Both the position numbers and the translations under genes were made by a program. From NCBI GenBank assembly GCA_025361325.1, contig JANYAL010000117.1, positions 1 through 7,280 on the forward strand: a stretch of 7,280 bases of DNA. The letters run 5' to 3'. Below the pieces are notes generated by a model. It saw nothing but the letters and a program-made list of their open reading frames with translations. It had not been told where the DNA came from and did no database searches. The DNA is from Bacteroidota bacterium (GTDB taxonomy: Bacteria; Bacteroidota; Bacteroidia; Chitinophagales; Chitinophagaceae). Below are positions 1 through 5,819 of this stretch, one piece after another (position 1 is the first letter of the stretch; each line of letters begins with the position of its first letter).

Positions 1-260
1 ACATGAAGTACAACGTTCTTATAATTATCATCCTGTTCATGTTTGTGCGCCTTCCAGTCTGATGAATAGAGATGCAGTTCAATACTTCCAACCCATATAG
101 TGGAGCCTATCATGATCCGGGCATTCTGAAAATCCGGACCCTGGTTGGTATTCAGCATTCCGGGATGGATGATCCTCAATGGTTCAGCTTCGGAGGTTGT
201 CAGTTCGGAATGGTTATAATGTTGGAATCGCCAGATAAACTGGAGGAGGCGTTCGGTCAT
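1..260 (-). CDS. DUF2851 family protein, N-terminal part (runs off the left edge)
   Basis: Reading the minus strand from the ATG at 260-258 gives 86 codons without a stop up to the window edge. The protein starts MTERLLQFIWRFQHYN and continues with IIHPGMLNTNQGPDF (about residues 34-48), then a GS-x-WVGSIELHLYSSDWKAHKH stretch and NYKNVVLHV at the edge. This order (LLQFIW, HPG-N-NQGPDF, G-VELH-SDW-H, NYKNVILHV) is what I know from the DUF2851 family, which is common in Bacteroidota and has no established function; the match is from memory. An in-frame TAG lies 21 bases upstream of the ATG, so this is the only reasonable start. The gene follows maf on the same strand with a 119-base gap that contains a probable terminator, so it may have its own promoter. 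An open frame at 72-299 on the plus strand is only its shadow. Confidence 0.85.
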   Translation of the reverse strand, partial: MTERLLQFIWRFQHYNHSELTTSEAEPLRIIHPGMLNTNQGPDFQNARIMIGSTIWVGSIELHLYSSDWKAHKHEQDDNYKNVVLH

Positions 261-340
261 GGGGTACGGCTTGAATTTCTAAAAATAATACGTCTCTAAT
301 ATAAGAATTACTGTTAGAAAAAACAACAGATTATGGTGTT

Positions 341-374
341 ATTTTTTAAAATGGATTCAGATGCCCCTGAATCC
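341..374 (-). terminator. Probable rho-independent terminator after maf
   Basis: A perfect inverted repeat, GGATTCAG (353-360) and CTGAATCC (367-374), encloses a 6-base loop. Read on the minus strand it lies just past the maf stop codon and is followed by ATTTTAAAAAAT, a short T run. It would end the fdx-to-maf transcription unit before the DUF2851 gene. The T tract is only four bases, so termination may be leaky. It is followed by a weaker 5-bp repeat (CTGTT 311-315, AACAG 325-329) whose significance is unclear. Confidence 0.6.
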
Positions 375-379
375 CTGTA

Positions 380-964
380 TCAAATATGGGTCATCTTCTC
401 CAGTTCCCGAACCACCCTACTAACCGGCAATCCCATTACATTGTAAAAATCCCCGGATACAGATCGTATACCTATCACTCCAATCCATTCCTGTATCGCA
501 TAAGCTCCGGCTTTATCGAAAGGCTTGTATTTGTCAACATAGAAAACGATCTGATCACTTGTTAAAGTATGAAAGACAACATCAGTGGTATCGGCAAATG
601 CTGTCTCTTGGTCACCTTGCAAAATGACCACACCCGTAATGACCTGGTGATGCTGTTCAGATAAGTCTGTCAGCATATCAATCGCATCCTGGCGATCTAC
701 CGGTTTGCCAATGATCTTACCATGTAATACCACAATCGTATCGGCGGCAAGAATTGTCCGAATTACCGGAACCTTATCATTCAGCAAGTCTGTTCGTACT
801 GCCAGTGCCTTATTCCTGGCAATATGAATGGCAGTTTCCGTGCGGGACAGGCCTTCCGGATAGGTCTCTTCAGTTTCATGGACACGAACTTCAAAAGGCA
901 CTTCTGCCCATTCCAGCAACTGTTTGCGCCGGGGTGACCGGGATGCTAAGATGATCTTTTGCAT
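380..964 (-). CDS. maf: Maf family nucleoside triphosphate pyrophosphatase (YhdE type)
   Basis: The 194-residue protein has the whole Maf signature: LASRSPRR at residues 6-13 (substrate/phosphate binding), AADTIV at 73-78 with Asp75 as the expected catalytic base, GKPVD at 86-90, TGV after the HHQVI segment, then DKAGAYAIQ and GDFYNVMGLP near the C terminus. Length is normal for the family, which is about 190-200 residues. The DKAGAYAIQ form resembles the YhdE subgroup, which hydrolyses dTTP, UTP and modified pyrimidine nucleotides to monophosphate and pyrophosphate; the older name is septum formation protein Maf. It acts in the cytoplasm to clean non-canonical nucleotides from the pool. The start lies 12 bases after the ubiA-family stop codon, so the two genes are almost certainly cotranscribed. 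The subgroup assignment rests on the motif alone. Confidence 0.95.
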   Translation of the reverse strand: MQKIILASRSPRRKQLLEWAEVPFEVRVHETEETYPEGLSRTETAIHIARNKALAVRTDLLNDKVPVIRTILAADTIVVLHGKIIGKPVDRQDAIDMLTDLSEQHHQVITGVVILQGDQETAFADTTDVVFHTLTSDQIVFYVDKYKPFDKAGAYAIQEWIGVIGIRSVSGDFYNVMGLPVSRVVRELEKMTHI

Positions 965-976
965 ATAGGTAAGTAG

Positions 977-1924
977 CTATGCGTATAGTTTAAAAAATAA
1001 CATTGATAAAATACCGGACAGCATCACACCTTTTATCACCATGCTAAGCACATGATAGTCGTAAGATACTTTTGCACGGTAAAGTGCTCGCAATATCCAG
1101 GCCAACGGAATAATTATGAGCAACAGACAATATACCGCACTCCACCACCAGCCAAACAACAATACATAAAATTGAACGATGACCAGGACCCCAATCAGTA
1201 CAATTACCCACACGCCTACATATACTTTCGCTGCAGGTATCTTCCATACAATGGGCATGGTCTTACAGCCATACCTGGCATCGCCTTCCATATCCTCCAT
1301 ATCTTTAACCGCTTCACGGATCAGTGAAATAACAAAGGCAAAACCTGTATAAAGCAAGGTCATGCGGGTTAGCCTGCTGCTGATGTTCGGGTCAGGTTTT
1401 ACCAGCAGGGAATGGCTGAGAAGATCCTGCTGAAAGCAGAGGTAAACCACCATGATCACCCAGGCTGTCAACAGGGAAATCACTAAATTACCGATGAGTA
1501 ATTTCCTTTTAAGTGTGACTGAATATCCGAAAAGCAGTACAATACAAAACAGGTTTAACAGACCCAGCCAAAAAGTATGTGCTTTGAGGTCGATATAAAA
1601 ACTGAGCAGTAGTCCGGCAAGCGATAAAAAAATATGCCAAATTATTGCCCACCTGCGTTTAATGGCTTTTTCGATGACTATCCGGCCTGGCTTATTTACC
1701 CGGTCAATGTTCAGGTCAAAATAATCATTGATCACATATCCTGCCGCGGCGATCAGTACAGAAGCAATCATCAGGTACATGAATAAACGGCTGCTAAATG
1801 AGTTGCCGGAAGGGGGAATTTCAACACGCAGAACAATACAATAATAATATAAGCATTGGGTAAAAATAATGAATAACATGTTGTGCCAACGGATCAAACG
1901 AAGAAAGGCTAAGAATAATTTCAT
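977..1924 (-). CDS. UbiA-family prenyltransferase (geranylgeranylglycerol-phosphate synthase-like)
   Basis: This is a 315-residue, very hydrophobic protein with about eight or nine apparent membrane segments. Both UbiA aspartate-rich motifs are present: NDYFDLNIDRVNKP with Asn66, Asp67, Asp70 and Asp74, and KDMEDMEGDARYG with Asp208, Asp211 and Asp215. Between them lies a YSVTLKRKLLIGN segment (134-146), also usual for the family. UbiA enzymes use Mg2+ bound by these aspartates to transfer a polyprenyl group from its diphosphate to an acceptor in the membrane. Bacteroidota homologues in this position are usually labelled geranylgeranylglycerol-phosphate geranylgeranyltransferase, but the acceptor cannot be read from the sequence; a menaquinone or heme O role is an alternative, though the neighbours do not support it. 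It lies 131 bases after the kdsC-like gene and 12 bases before maf. Confidence 0.9.
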   Translation of the reverse strand: MKLFLAFLRLIRWHNMLFIIFTQCLYYYCIVLRVEIPPSGNSFSSRLFMYLMIASVLIAAAGYVINDYFDLNIDRVNKPGRIVIEKAIKRRWAIIWHIFLSLAGLLLSFYIDLKAHTFWLGLLNLFCIVLLFGYSVTLKRKLLIGNLVISLLTAWVIMVVYLCFQQDLLSHSLLVKPDPNISSRLTRMTLLYTGFAFVISLIREAVKDMEDMEGDARYGCKTMPIVWKIPAAKVYVGVWVIVLIGVLVIVQFYVLLFGWWWSAVYCLLLIIIPLAWILRALYRAKVSYDYHVLSMVIKGVMLSGILSMLFFKLYA

Positions 1925-1940
1925 GTTGATGTTTCAGAGA

Positions 1941-1972
1941 CGAAAGTAAGGAAACAAACCCGATATTGGCAA
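1941..1972 (-). promoter_or_regulatory. Candidate promoter for the ubiA-family gene
   Basis: On the minus strand a TTG (1972-1970) is followed after 21 bases by TACTTTCG (1948-1941). This matches the Bacteroidota pattern TTG, 17-23 bases, TAnnTTTG with one mismatch. The expected transcription start would be only about ten bases before the ATG at 1924. If real, ubiA-maf can be transcribed apart from the upstream kdsC-like gene. The motif is short and could occur by chance. Confidence 0.3.
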
Positions 1973-1984
1973 CAGCTTAAGGAT

Positions 1985-2026
1985 GCGGAAAATGTTCCGC
2001 TTACATCGTATTCCTTTAAGGAAAGG
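1985..2026. repeat. Two small inverted repeats in the 131-base gap between the kdsC-like and ubiA-family genes
   Basis: GCGGAA (1985-1990) and TTCCGC (1995-2000) form a perfect 6-bp stem with a 4-base loop. A second hairpin, CCTTT (2013-2017) and AAAGG (2022-2026), has a 4-base loop; the same stretch is also an odd palindrome, TTCCTT-T-AAGGAA at 2011-2023. Neither is followed by a T run on the minus strand, so they do not look like intrinsic terminators. They could be mRNA-stabilising or processing elements. I see no open frame of its own in this gap. Confidence 0.4.
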
Positions 2027-2055
2027 CATTCATATATTCAACAAGGTTCATTGTG

Positions 2056-2577
2056 TCATTTAGATATAATGCCTGTATCCATGGCCCAGTCACCATTGAG
2101 TTGCAATACTTTCTCAATCACATCCCGGACACATCCTTTGCCGCCTGATTCAGGCGAGATGTACAGGGAAATATTTTTGATCTGAGTTACTGCATCGGAA
2201 GGACAGCAGGGAAGACCCACCAGCTGCATGGCTTCCAGATCAGGAATGTCATCGCCCATGAATAGTATCTCTGGCCATTTAAGCTGGTGCAATTGTACAT
2301 ATTCCATCAGCTTTCCCTTTTTGTTAAACGTTCCAAAAAAACAATCTGTTATACCCAGCTTATTCAGTCTTTCATTTGTAGCATTTAGGGAGGCACCGGA
2401 AAGCACCAATACCCGGTATCCATTTTTGATGGCAAGTTGGAGGGCAAATCCGTCTTTGATATTCATGGTACGGGCCATCTGGCCATCCTCCAGGATCAAT
2501 AAATTCCCGTCGGTAAGTACACCATCAACGTCAAAAACAAAGGTCTTTATGGGTGTGAATCTCTCTAATATGTTCAT
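2056..2577 (-). CDS. KdsC-like HAD-superfamily phosphatase
   Basis: The 173-residue protein is a compact HAD hydrolase without a cap domain. Motif I is FDVDGVLTDG with nucleophile Asp16 and Asp18; a NIKDGFALQLA stretch at 39-49 is typical of the KdsC/YrbI group; motif II is LSG with Ser60; the motif III lysine is probably Lys86 in FNKKGK; motif IV is GDDIPDLEAM with Asp109 and Asp110; the end has SGGKGCVRDVIE at 144-155. KdsC removes phosphate from 3-deoxy-D-manno-octulosonate 8-phosphate on the way to Kdo for lipopolysaccharide, and works as a tetramer in the cytoplasm. Length fits that family. No other Kdo gene is in the window, so the substrate is inferred from family only; other sugar-acid phosphates are possible. 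It lies between iscX and the ubiA-family gene on the same strand. Confidence 0.85.
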   Translation of the reverse strand: MNILERFTPIKTFVFDVDGVLTDGNLLILEDGQMARTMNIKDGFALQLAIKNGYRVLVLSGASLNATNERLNKLGITDCFFGTFNKKGKLMEYVQLHQLKWPEILFMGDDIPDLEAMQLVGLPCCPSDAVTQIKNISLYISPESGGKGCVRDVIEKVLQLNGDWAMDTGIISK

Positions 2578-2684
2578 CGGACTGCTAAATTACTGATTTG
2601 GATGGAGGTAAAACTACCTATTTGCAAACGCTGGTCCGATCCTGCAGATTATTGTTCCTTATAAACATTATCTTTTATCAAAGT

Positions 2685-2921
2685 TTATTTTTGGTTATCC
2701 CGCCACTCATATACCCAGGTGCTTTGTATCATTTCAAGATGTCCTTCATTGCTTTCCTCAGATTTACCCTTGAAATTCGTGATCTCCATTACCCATTTAT
2801 GCAGGTCGGTAAAGCGTATCCTGTATATATGGCTTTCCCCAAAATCATCACCAAACCGTTCGTAGAGCTTCATAGCTATATCTTCATAGTCGTTCCAGTG
2901 GATGGGGAGCTCAAAGGTCAT
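2685..2921 (-). CDS. iscX: IscX (YfhJ) iron-sulfur cluster assembly protein
   Basis: A 78-residue acidic protein with the IscX pattern: HWNDYEDIAMKLYERF (8-23), a short acidic DD segment, RIRFTDLHKWVMEI (34-47), then ESNEGHLEMIQSTWVYEW (55-72). The family is normally about 65 residues; here the extra length comes from a few residues at each end. IscX binds the cysteine desulfurase IscS and iron and adjusts the rate of cluster assembly; it has been discussed as an iron donor or regulator. It lies 78 bases downstream of the ferredoxin gene on the same strand, the order (fdx then iscX) found at the end of the proteobacterial isc operon. No iscS, iscU, hscA or hscB is in this window. The family call is firm; the in vivo role here is inferred. 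Confidence 0.92.
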   Translation of the reverse strand: MTFELPIHWNDYEDIAMKLYERFGDDFGESHIYRIRFTDLHKWVMEITNFKGKSEESNEGHLEMIQSTWVYEWRDNQK

Positions 2922-2936
2922 GGTAGTGAATTTTAT

Positions 2937-2975
2937 GTATGATGTTATTGGATCATACTTATAAAAATAATAAGT
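2937..2975. repeat. Overlapping inverted repeats between fdx and iscX
   Basis: GTATGAT (2937-2943) and ATCATAC (2952-2958) form a perfect 7-bp stem with an 8-base loop. ACTTAT (2957-2962) and ATAAGT (2970-2975) form a second, A/T-rich 6-bp stem with a 7-base loop. The two share two bases at 2957-2958, so they are largely but not strictly exclusive. They fill most of the 78-base gap before the iscX start. They could be an operator, a processing site or a weak attenuator; no clear T run supports termination. Confidence 0.4.
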
Positions 2976-2999
2976 CGCGGCAATAAGGGGATCTTTTCT

Positions 3000-3335
3000 T
3001 TATTCACCCAAAAATTGCGTCTGGTCGGGCAAAGTAACTTCTATCTGCCCTTCACCATCGAGAAGTACACACTGGCAACCCAGCCTGGAATTGATCCTTG
3101 GATTTACAGCCCTGTCAATAAAATCCTCTTCCTTTTCACTGAGTTCCTCCAGGTTTTCCTCCCCCTTTTCAATATATACATGACAGGTACTGCATGCACA
3201 AACCCCACCACAATTGTGGTGCAGTTCGATATCATGGATAAGGGCTACTTCCAGAAGGGATTGTCCGGCTGCAACCTGTTCCAGTCTAATTGGTTCCAGG
3301 CCTTTCTGCTCAAATGAGAATCTGATCTTGTACAT
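3000..3335 (-). CDS. fdx: [2Fe-2S] ferredoxin, adrenodoxin/ISC type
   Basis: With the start at MYKIRFSFEQ the protein has 111 residues. The cluster ligands are Cys42, Cys48 and Cys51 in the segment NCGGVCACSTCH and Cys87 in RLGCQC; Cys46 is an extra cysteine that ISC ferredoxins such as E. coli Fdx also have. An acidic helix (EEDFIDRA, 69-76) follows, the surface that binds partner proteins in adrenodoxin-like ferredoxins. It would deliver electrons for iron-sulfur cluster assembly or another redox step in the cytoplasm. The frame stays open 14 codons further upstream to an ATG at 3377, but that extension is basic, lacks family features and would shift the ligand numbering away from the usual one, so I prefer 3335. 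It heads the run fdx-iscX-kdsC-like-ubiA-maf and diverges from the lipoprotein gene at 3489. Confidence 0.92.
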   Translation of the reverse strand: MYKIRFSFEQKGLEPIRLEQVAAGQSLLEVALIHDIELHHNCGGVCACSTCHVYIEKGEENLEELSEKEEDFIDRAVNPRINSRLGCQCVLLDGEGQIEVTLPDQTQFLGE

Positions 3336-3434
3336 AGATGGCAAATTTCGGAATATCGCCCTGTTTTTTATTACCAAATAAGGAAAATAACAAACCTCAG
3401 GTACGCATCAACAAATTTTAATGAAAAATTGTTT

Positions 3435-3463
3435 TTGAAACAAACAATAAAGTATTATTTTTC
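3435..3463 (+). promoter_or_regulatory. Candidate promoter for the GyrI-like lipoprotein gene
   Basis: TTG at 3435-3437 is followed after 18 bases by TATTTTTC at 3456-3463, one mismatch from the Bacteroidota TAnnTTTG element. Transcription would start near 3470, about 20 bases before the ATG at 3489. This supports an ATG start over the TTG at 3429, which would lie upstream of the message. The region is A/T-rich, so chance matches are likely. Confidence 0.35.
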
Positions 3464-3488
3464 ATACCTCTCAATGATAGCAGTGTAC

Positions 3489-4130
3489 ATGAAAAATACA
3501 GTATTACATTACTTAATAGTGATCTATTTACTTACGTCCTGCCATTCTTCGGAAAAAGGAGATTCGTTGGAACAGAAAAAAGACAGCGGGGTTATTGTAA
3601 AGAAACCAGTTTTGAACCAGGTTCGTCCGGTAAAATACACCCAAAAGCCACCAATTATTAATATAGTAGATACCATCAGTTCCAGGAAGATAATAATATA
3701 TATTAAAGACAGTGCCCGTACCTATGAAAGGGTCAGTCTCAAACTTGCCCAGATCTACGGGGCCAGACTAAGTGAATGCTTTAAAAAGAATCCTATAAAA
3801 AGGACCGGGCAGCCCATGGCATGGTTCAGTACCCGGAAAGCTCCTTTCTACTTTGAGGCCGGAATACCCGTAAATGTAAGACCTCAAAAATTGCCCCCGG
3901 GAGTAATGATAAAGGAGCTCAGAACAGACAGTGCCGTTATCGCTCACTTTTACGGGCCTTACGATCTATTACATTTTGGTTATGATGCGCTGGAAGACTG
4001 GTTAAAGGACCATAACAAGAACGCTGCAGATACTCCATTTGAAATCTATATAACTGATCCGGTCGGCAAAAAAGGGAAACCGCTAGATCCCTACAAAGTA
4101 CAGACAGATATTGTAATACCCAGGAAATAG
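3489..4130 (+). CDS. Lipoprotein with GyrI-like (AraC effector-binding) domain
   Basis: From the ATG at 3489 the protein has 213 residues. It begins with a lipoprotein signal peptide: MKN, a hydrophobic core (VLHYLIVIYLL) and the lipobox LTSC with Cys18 as the lipid-bearing residue, followed by a polar Ser/Glu/Lys linker. The frame also opens further upstream (TTG 3429, ATG 3474), but only this start gives a normal signal. A disordered basic stretch reaches about residue 70. The rest matches a GyrI-like domain: a repeat of two SHS2-type halves with PMAWF (about 118-122), PVNV and PPGVMIKEL, AVIAHFYGPYDLLHFGYDALEDWL, FEIYITDP and, at the end, LDPYKVQTDIVIP. That fold binds small molecules in transcription factors and the DNA gyrase inhibitor GyrI; here there is no DNA-binding domain and the protein is exported. 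Ligand and role are unknown. Confidence 0.85.
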   Translation: MKNTVLHYLIVIYLLTSCHSSEKGDSLEQKKDSGVIVKKPVLNQVRPVKYTQKPPIINIVDTISSRKIIIYIKDSARTYERVSLKLAQIYGARLSECFKKNPIKRTGQPMAWFSTRKAPFYFEAGIPVNVRPQKLPPGVMIKELRTDSAVIAHFYGPYDLLHFGYDALEDWLKDHNKNAADTPFEIYITDPVGKKGKPLDPYKVQTDIVIPRK

Positions 4131-4162
4131 AAAAAAACACTTGATACCTTATTAAGGAGTGT
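4131..4162 (-). terminator. Terminator-like hairpin between convergent genes
   Basis: The 46-base gap between the lipoprotein stop and the DUF2520 stop holds ACACT (4137-4141) with AGTGT (4158-4162) and, inside, CCTT (4147-4150) with AAGG (4154-4157), leaving a 5-base bulge on one side. Seven A residues at 4131-4137 become a T run on the minus strand, so it best fits termination of the DUF2520 gene. For the plus-strand lipoprotein no T run follows, only the T-rich CAGTTTGTTT stretch. Confidence 0.5.
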
Positions 4163-4176
4163 ATATTCAGTTTGTT

Positions 4177-4932
4177 TCATTTTCCCATAATGCTATCCGT
4201 CATCTTTATATATATATCCCGGATTTCCGGATACATACTGAGTAAACTAAGATGCTTCTCTATGGTCATCCGATCCTTTCTTTTTGCAGGTCCGGTCTGT
4301 ATTGATAATGCAGATTGGGTGGTGATGCGGTTCGCAGTTTCCCGTATAAGAGGTTTCAGCATATTGAAATCAATCCGTTCCGTACTGCAGAATGTTTCAG
4401 CCATGGCATACAAATGATTGGTAAAGTTATTTACCAGCACAGCTGCAACATGCAATTTCAGTCTCTCCGCATCATGTGCAACAGAAACAAGTGATGAAAG
4501 GGTTCGTGCGAAGTCCCCGATAACATGAACTGTAGTTGCAGAATTACCATCTATAAGTAAGGGAACAACCACAGAGAGGTCCATTCCCCGGTAAAGACTC
4601 TGTAAGGGATACAGAACACCATAATTCAATGATATACCGTTAAGGACATCGCAGGGAACTGAACCCGCAGTATGTACCACTATCGAACTACCGAGTGATA
4701 AATGATTCTTCAATCCGGGCAGGGCACAGTCAGTGATCGCAATAAGATAGAGGTCGGCACCCCTGTTAATATTTGAAATCTTGTTTGTATATGCACAATG
4801 CAGGTCATCTGCAAGCAGTTTTGCATGTGCTAGTTCGGGGCTTACGACCTGCATTATGTTATGCCGGGAATTTAAGATCATGTGTCCTAAAACGTTTGCT
4901 ACATTCCCCGAACCAATAATGACTACATTCAT
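4177..4932 (-). CDS. Rossmann-like / DUF2520 domain protein (NADP-F420 oxidoreductase-like)
   Basis: The frame extends to an ATG at 4968, but a start at 4932 places the nucleotide-binding strand at the very N terminus (MNVVIIGSGNVANVLG) as usual, giving 251 residues. The loop GSGNVA at 7-12 is a Rossmann dinucleotide-binding motif. The N-terminal half looks like NADP-binding reductases of the ketopantoate/pyrroline-5-carboxylate reductase type (LIAITD, VVHTAGSVP). The C-terminal half has KLHVAAVLVNNFTNHLYAMAE and PLIRETANRI, characteristic of DUF2520 and probably a helical dimerisation and substrate domain. It is likely a cytoplasmic NAD(P)-dependent oxidoreductase of unknown substrate. In many Bacteroidota a gene of this kind sits next to KdsC-like, UbiA-like and Maf genes (recollection); here the fdx, iscX and lipoprotein genes separate them. 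It diverges from the hydrolase gene with a 14-base gap. Confidence 0.88.
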   Translation of the reverse strand: MNVVIIGSGNVANVLGHMILNSRHNIMQVVSPELAHAKLLADDLHCAYTNKISNINRGADLYLIAITDCALPGLKNHLSLGSSIVVHTAGSVPCDVLNGISLNYGVLYPLQSLYRGMDLSVVVPLLIDGNSATTVHVIGDFARTLSSLVSVAHDAERLKLHVAAVLVNNFTNHLYAMAETFCSTERIDFNMLKPLIRETANRITTQSALSIQTGPAKRKDRMTIEKHLSLLSMYPEIRDIYIKMTDSIMGK

Positions 4933-4946
4933 AATTCGTAACTTAG

Positions 4947-5813
4947 ATGCCGATGAAAATACCCCCAAATCTGGCGATCGGATATATACGCACCAAAATT
5001 AAAGTTTTATCCATGATATCCAGCCGAAGAGCTGCTGAAATGGCTTTTGATGCCTTCTGTACTCCTTTTTCCAGGAAACATACAAGCAGGAGTCATGAAC
5101 AAGCCAATGAATTGAGTTTTACTATGTTTCCTTTGAAGGAAAAGAGGAAGGGCATCACCATCAGGGGATACCGGTGGAATCATCCGCAGAAAAAAAAGAT
5201 ACTTCTTTTGCATGGCTTCGGATCCGAAGCACTCAAATTTCAACCCTATGCCAGGATGATGTCCGACAAGGGTTATGAAATAATTGCATTTGATGCACCT
5301 GCGCATGGTAGCAGTGATGGAAAGCATACCAATGCGCTGGAGTACAGTGAAATGATCAACGAGGTGATAAAAAGATATGGACCATTCAATGGATTCATTG
5401 GCCATTCATTCGGATGCCTTGCCCTTAGCCTTGCCCTGGAACAGAAAGAACTGGATCCGGACACAATGATCGTCTTTTTAGCGCCGGCTACAGAAACAAC
5501 CTCGGCTGTGGATAATGCTTTTGCCATGTTGCGACTGCATGACAAAAAAGTGCGTCAGGAATTCGAAAAGATCATAATCAGGATGTTCGGAAAGGAGATT
5601 GCCTGGTTTTCAATTCGAAGGGCCATCCGGAGCATCAGTGCCCGTGTATTGTGGATCCATGATAAGGAGGATAAGATAACACCGGTACAGGATGCCTTGA
5701 ACGTAAAATCGGACGGACAACCGAATATAGAATTTGTAATTACCAAAGGATTGGGACACCGGAAAATATATCATGATCAGTTCATAAAAAAAATAGTGGC
5801 TGATCACTTTTAA
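4947..5813 (+). CDS. Alpha/beta hydrolase
   Basis: The 288-residue protein has the alpha/beta-hydrolase core: ILLLHGFGSEA with the oxyanion HG at 89-90, IIAFDAPAHGSSDG (112-125), the nucleophile elbow GHSFG with Ser154, VLWIHDKEDKITP with the probable acid Asp242, and GLGHRKI with His271. All three catalytic residues are present. There is no signal peptide, so it is cytoplasmic. The N-terminal part with ISSRRAAEMAFDAFCTP (24-40) resembles a group of Bacteroidota hydrolases that begin with a basic amphipathic helix. The start is uncertain: ATG at 4947 or 4953 keeps the RTKIKVLS helix I expect from homologues, whereas ATG at 5013 would give 266 residues and leave an 80-base divergent gap. Substrate is unknown; esterase or lipase-like activity is a family-level guess. 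Confidence 0.88.
   Translation: MPMKIPPNLAIGYIRTKIKVLSMISSRRAAEMAFDAFCTPFSRKHTSRSHEQANELSFTMFPLKEKRKGITIRGYRWNHPQKKKILLLHGFGSEALKFQPYARMMSDKGYEIIAFDAPAHGSSDGKHTNALEYSEMINEVIKRYGPFNGFIGHSFGCLALSLALEQKELDPDTMIVFLAPATETTSAVDNAFAMLRLHDKKVRQEFEKIIIRMFGKEIAWFSIRRAIRSISARVLWIHDKEDKITPVQDALNVKSDGQPNIEFVITKGLGHRKIYHDQFIKKIVADHF
4994..5001 (-). promoter_or_regulatory. Possible -7 element for the DUF2520 gene
   Basis: On the minus strand these bases read TAATTTTG, an exact fit to the Bacteroidota TAnnTTTG element, about 60 bases before the DUF2520 ATG. No TTG lies 17-23 bases upstream, so support is partial. It falls inside the hydrolase reading frame if that gene starts at 4947, and in front of it if it starts at 5013. 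Confidence 0.25.
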
Positions 5814-5819
5814 TGCTGC

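Noticed and set aside
72..299. 75-residue plus-strand open frame
   Set aside because: It is the antisense shadow of the DUF2851 fragment; the protein has no recognisable features and overlaps the well-supported minus-strand frame.
2661..2688. ATAAAC / GTTTAT inverted repeat after iscX as a terminator
   Set aside because: The stem is six A/T-rich pairs with a 16-base loop, overlaps the iscX stop codon and has no following T run on the minus strand.
2228..2942. Two plus-strand open frames (2228-2596 and 2598-2942)
   Set aside because: They lie opposite the KdsC-like gene and iscX, whose proteins show full family motifs; the plus-strand products show none.
3336..3377. Longer ferredoxin start at 3377
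   Set aside because: The extra 14 residues are not like the family, and the start at 3335 puts the cluster cysteines at their usual positions.
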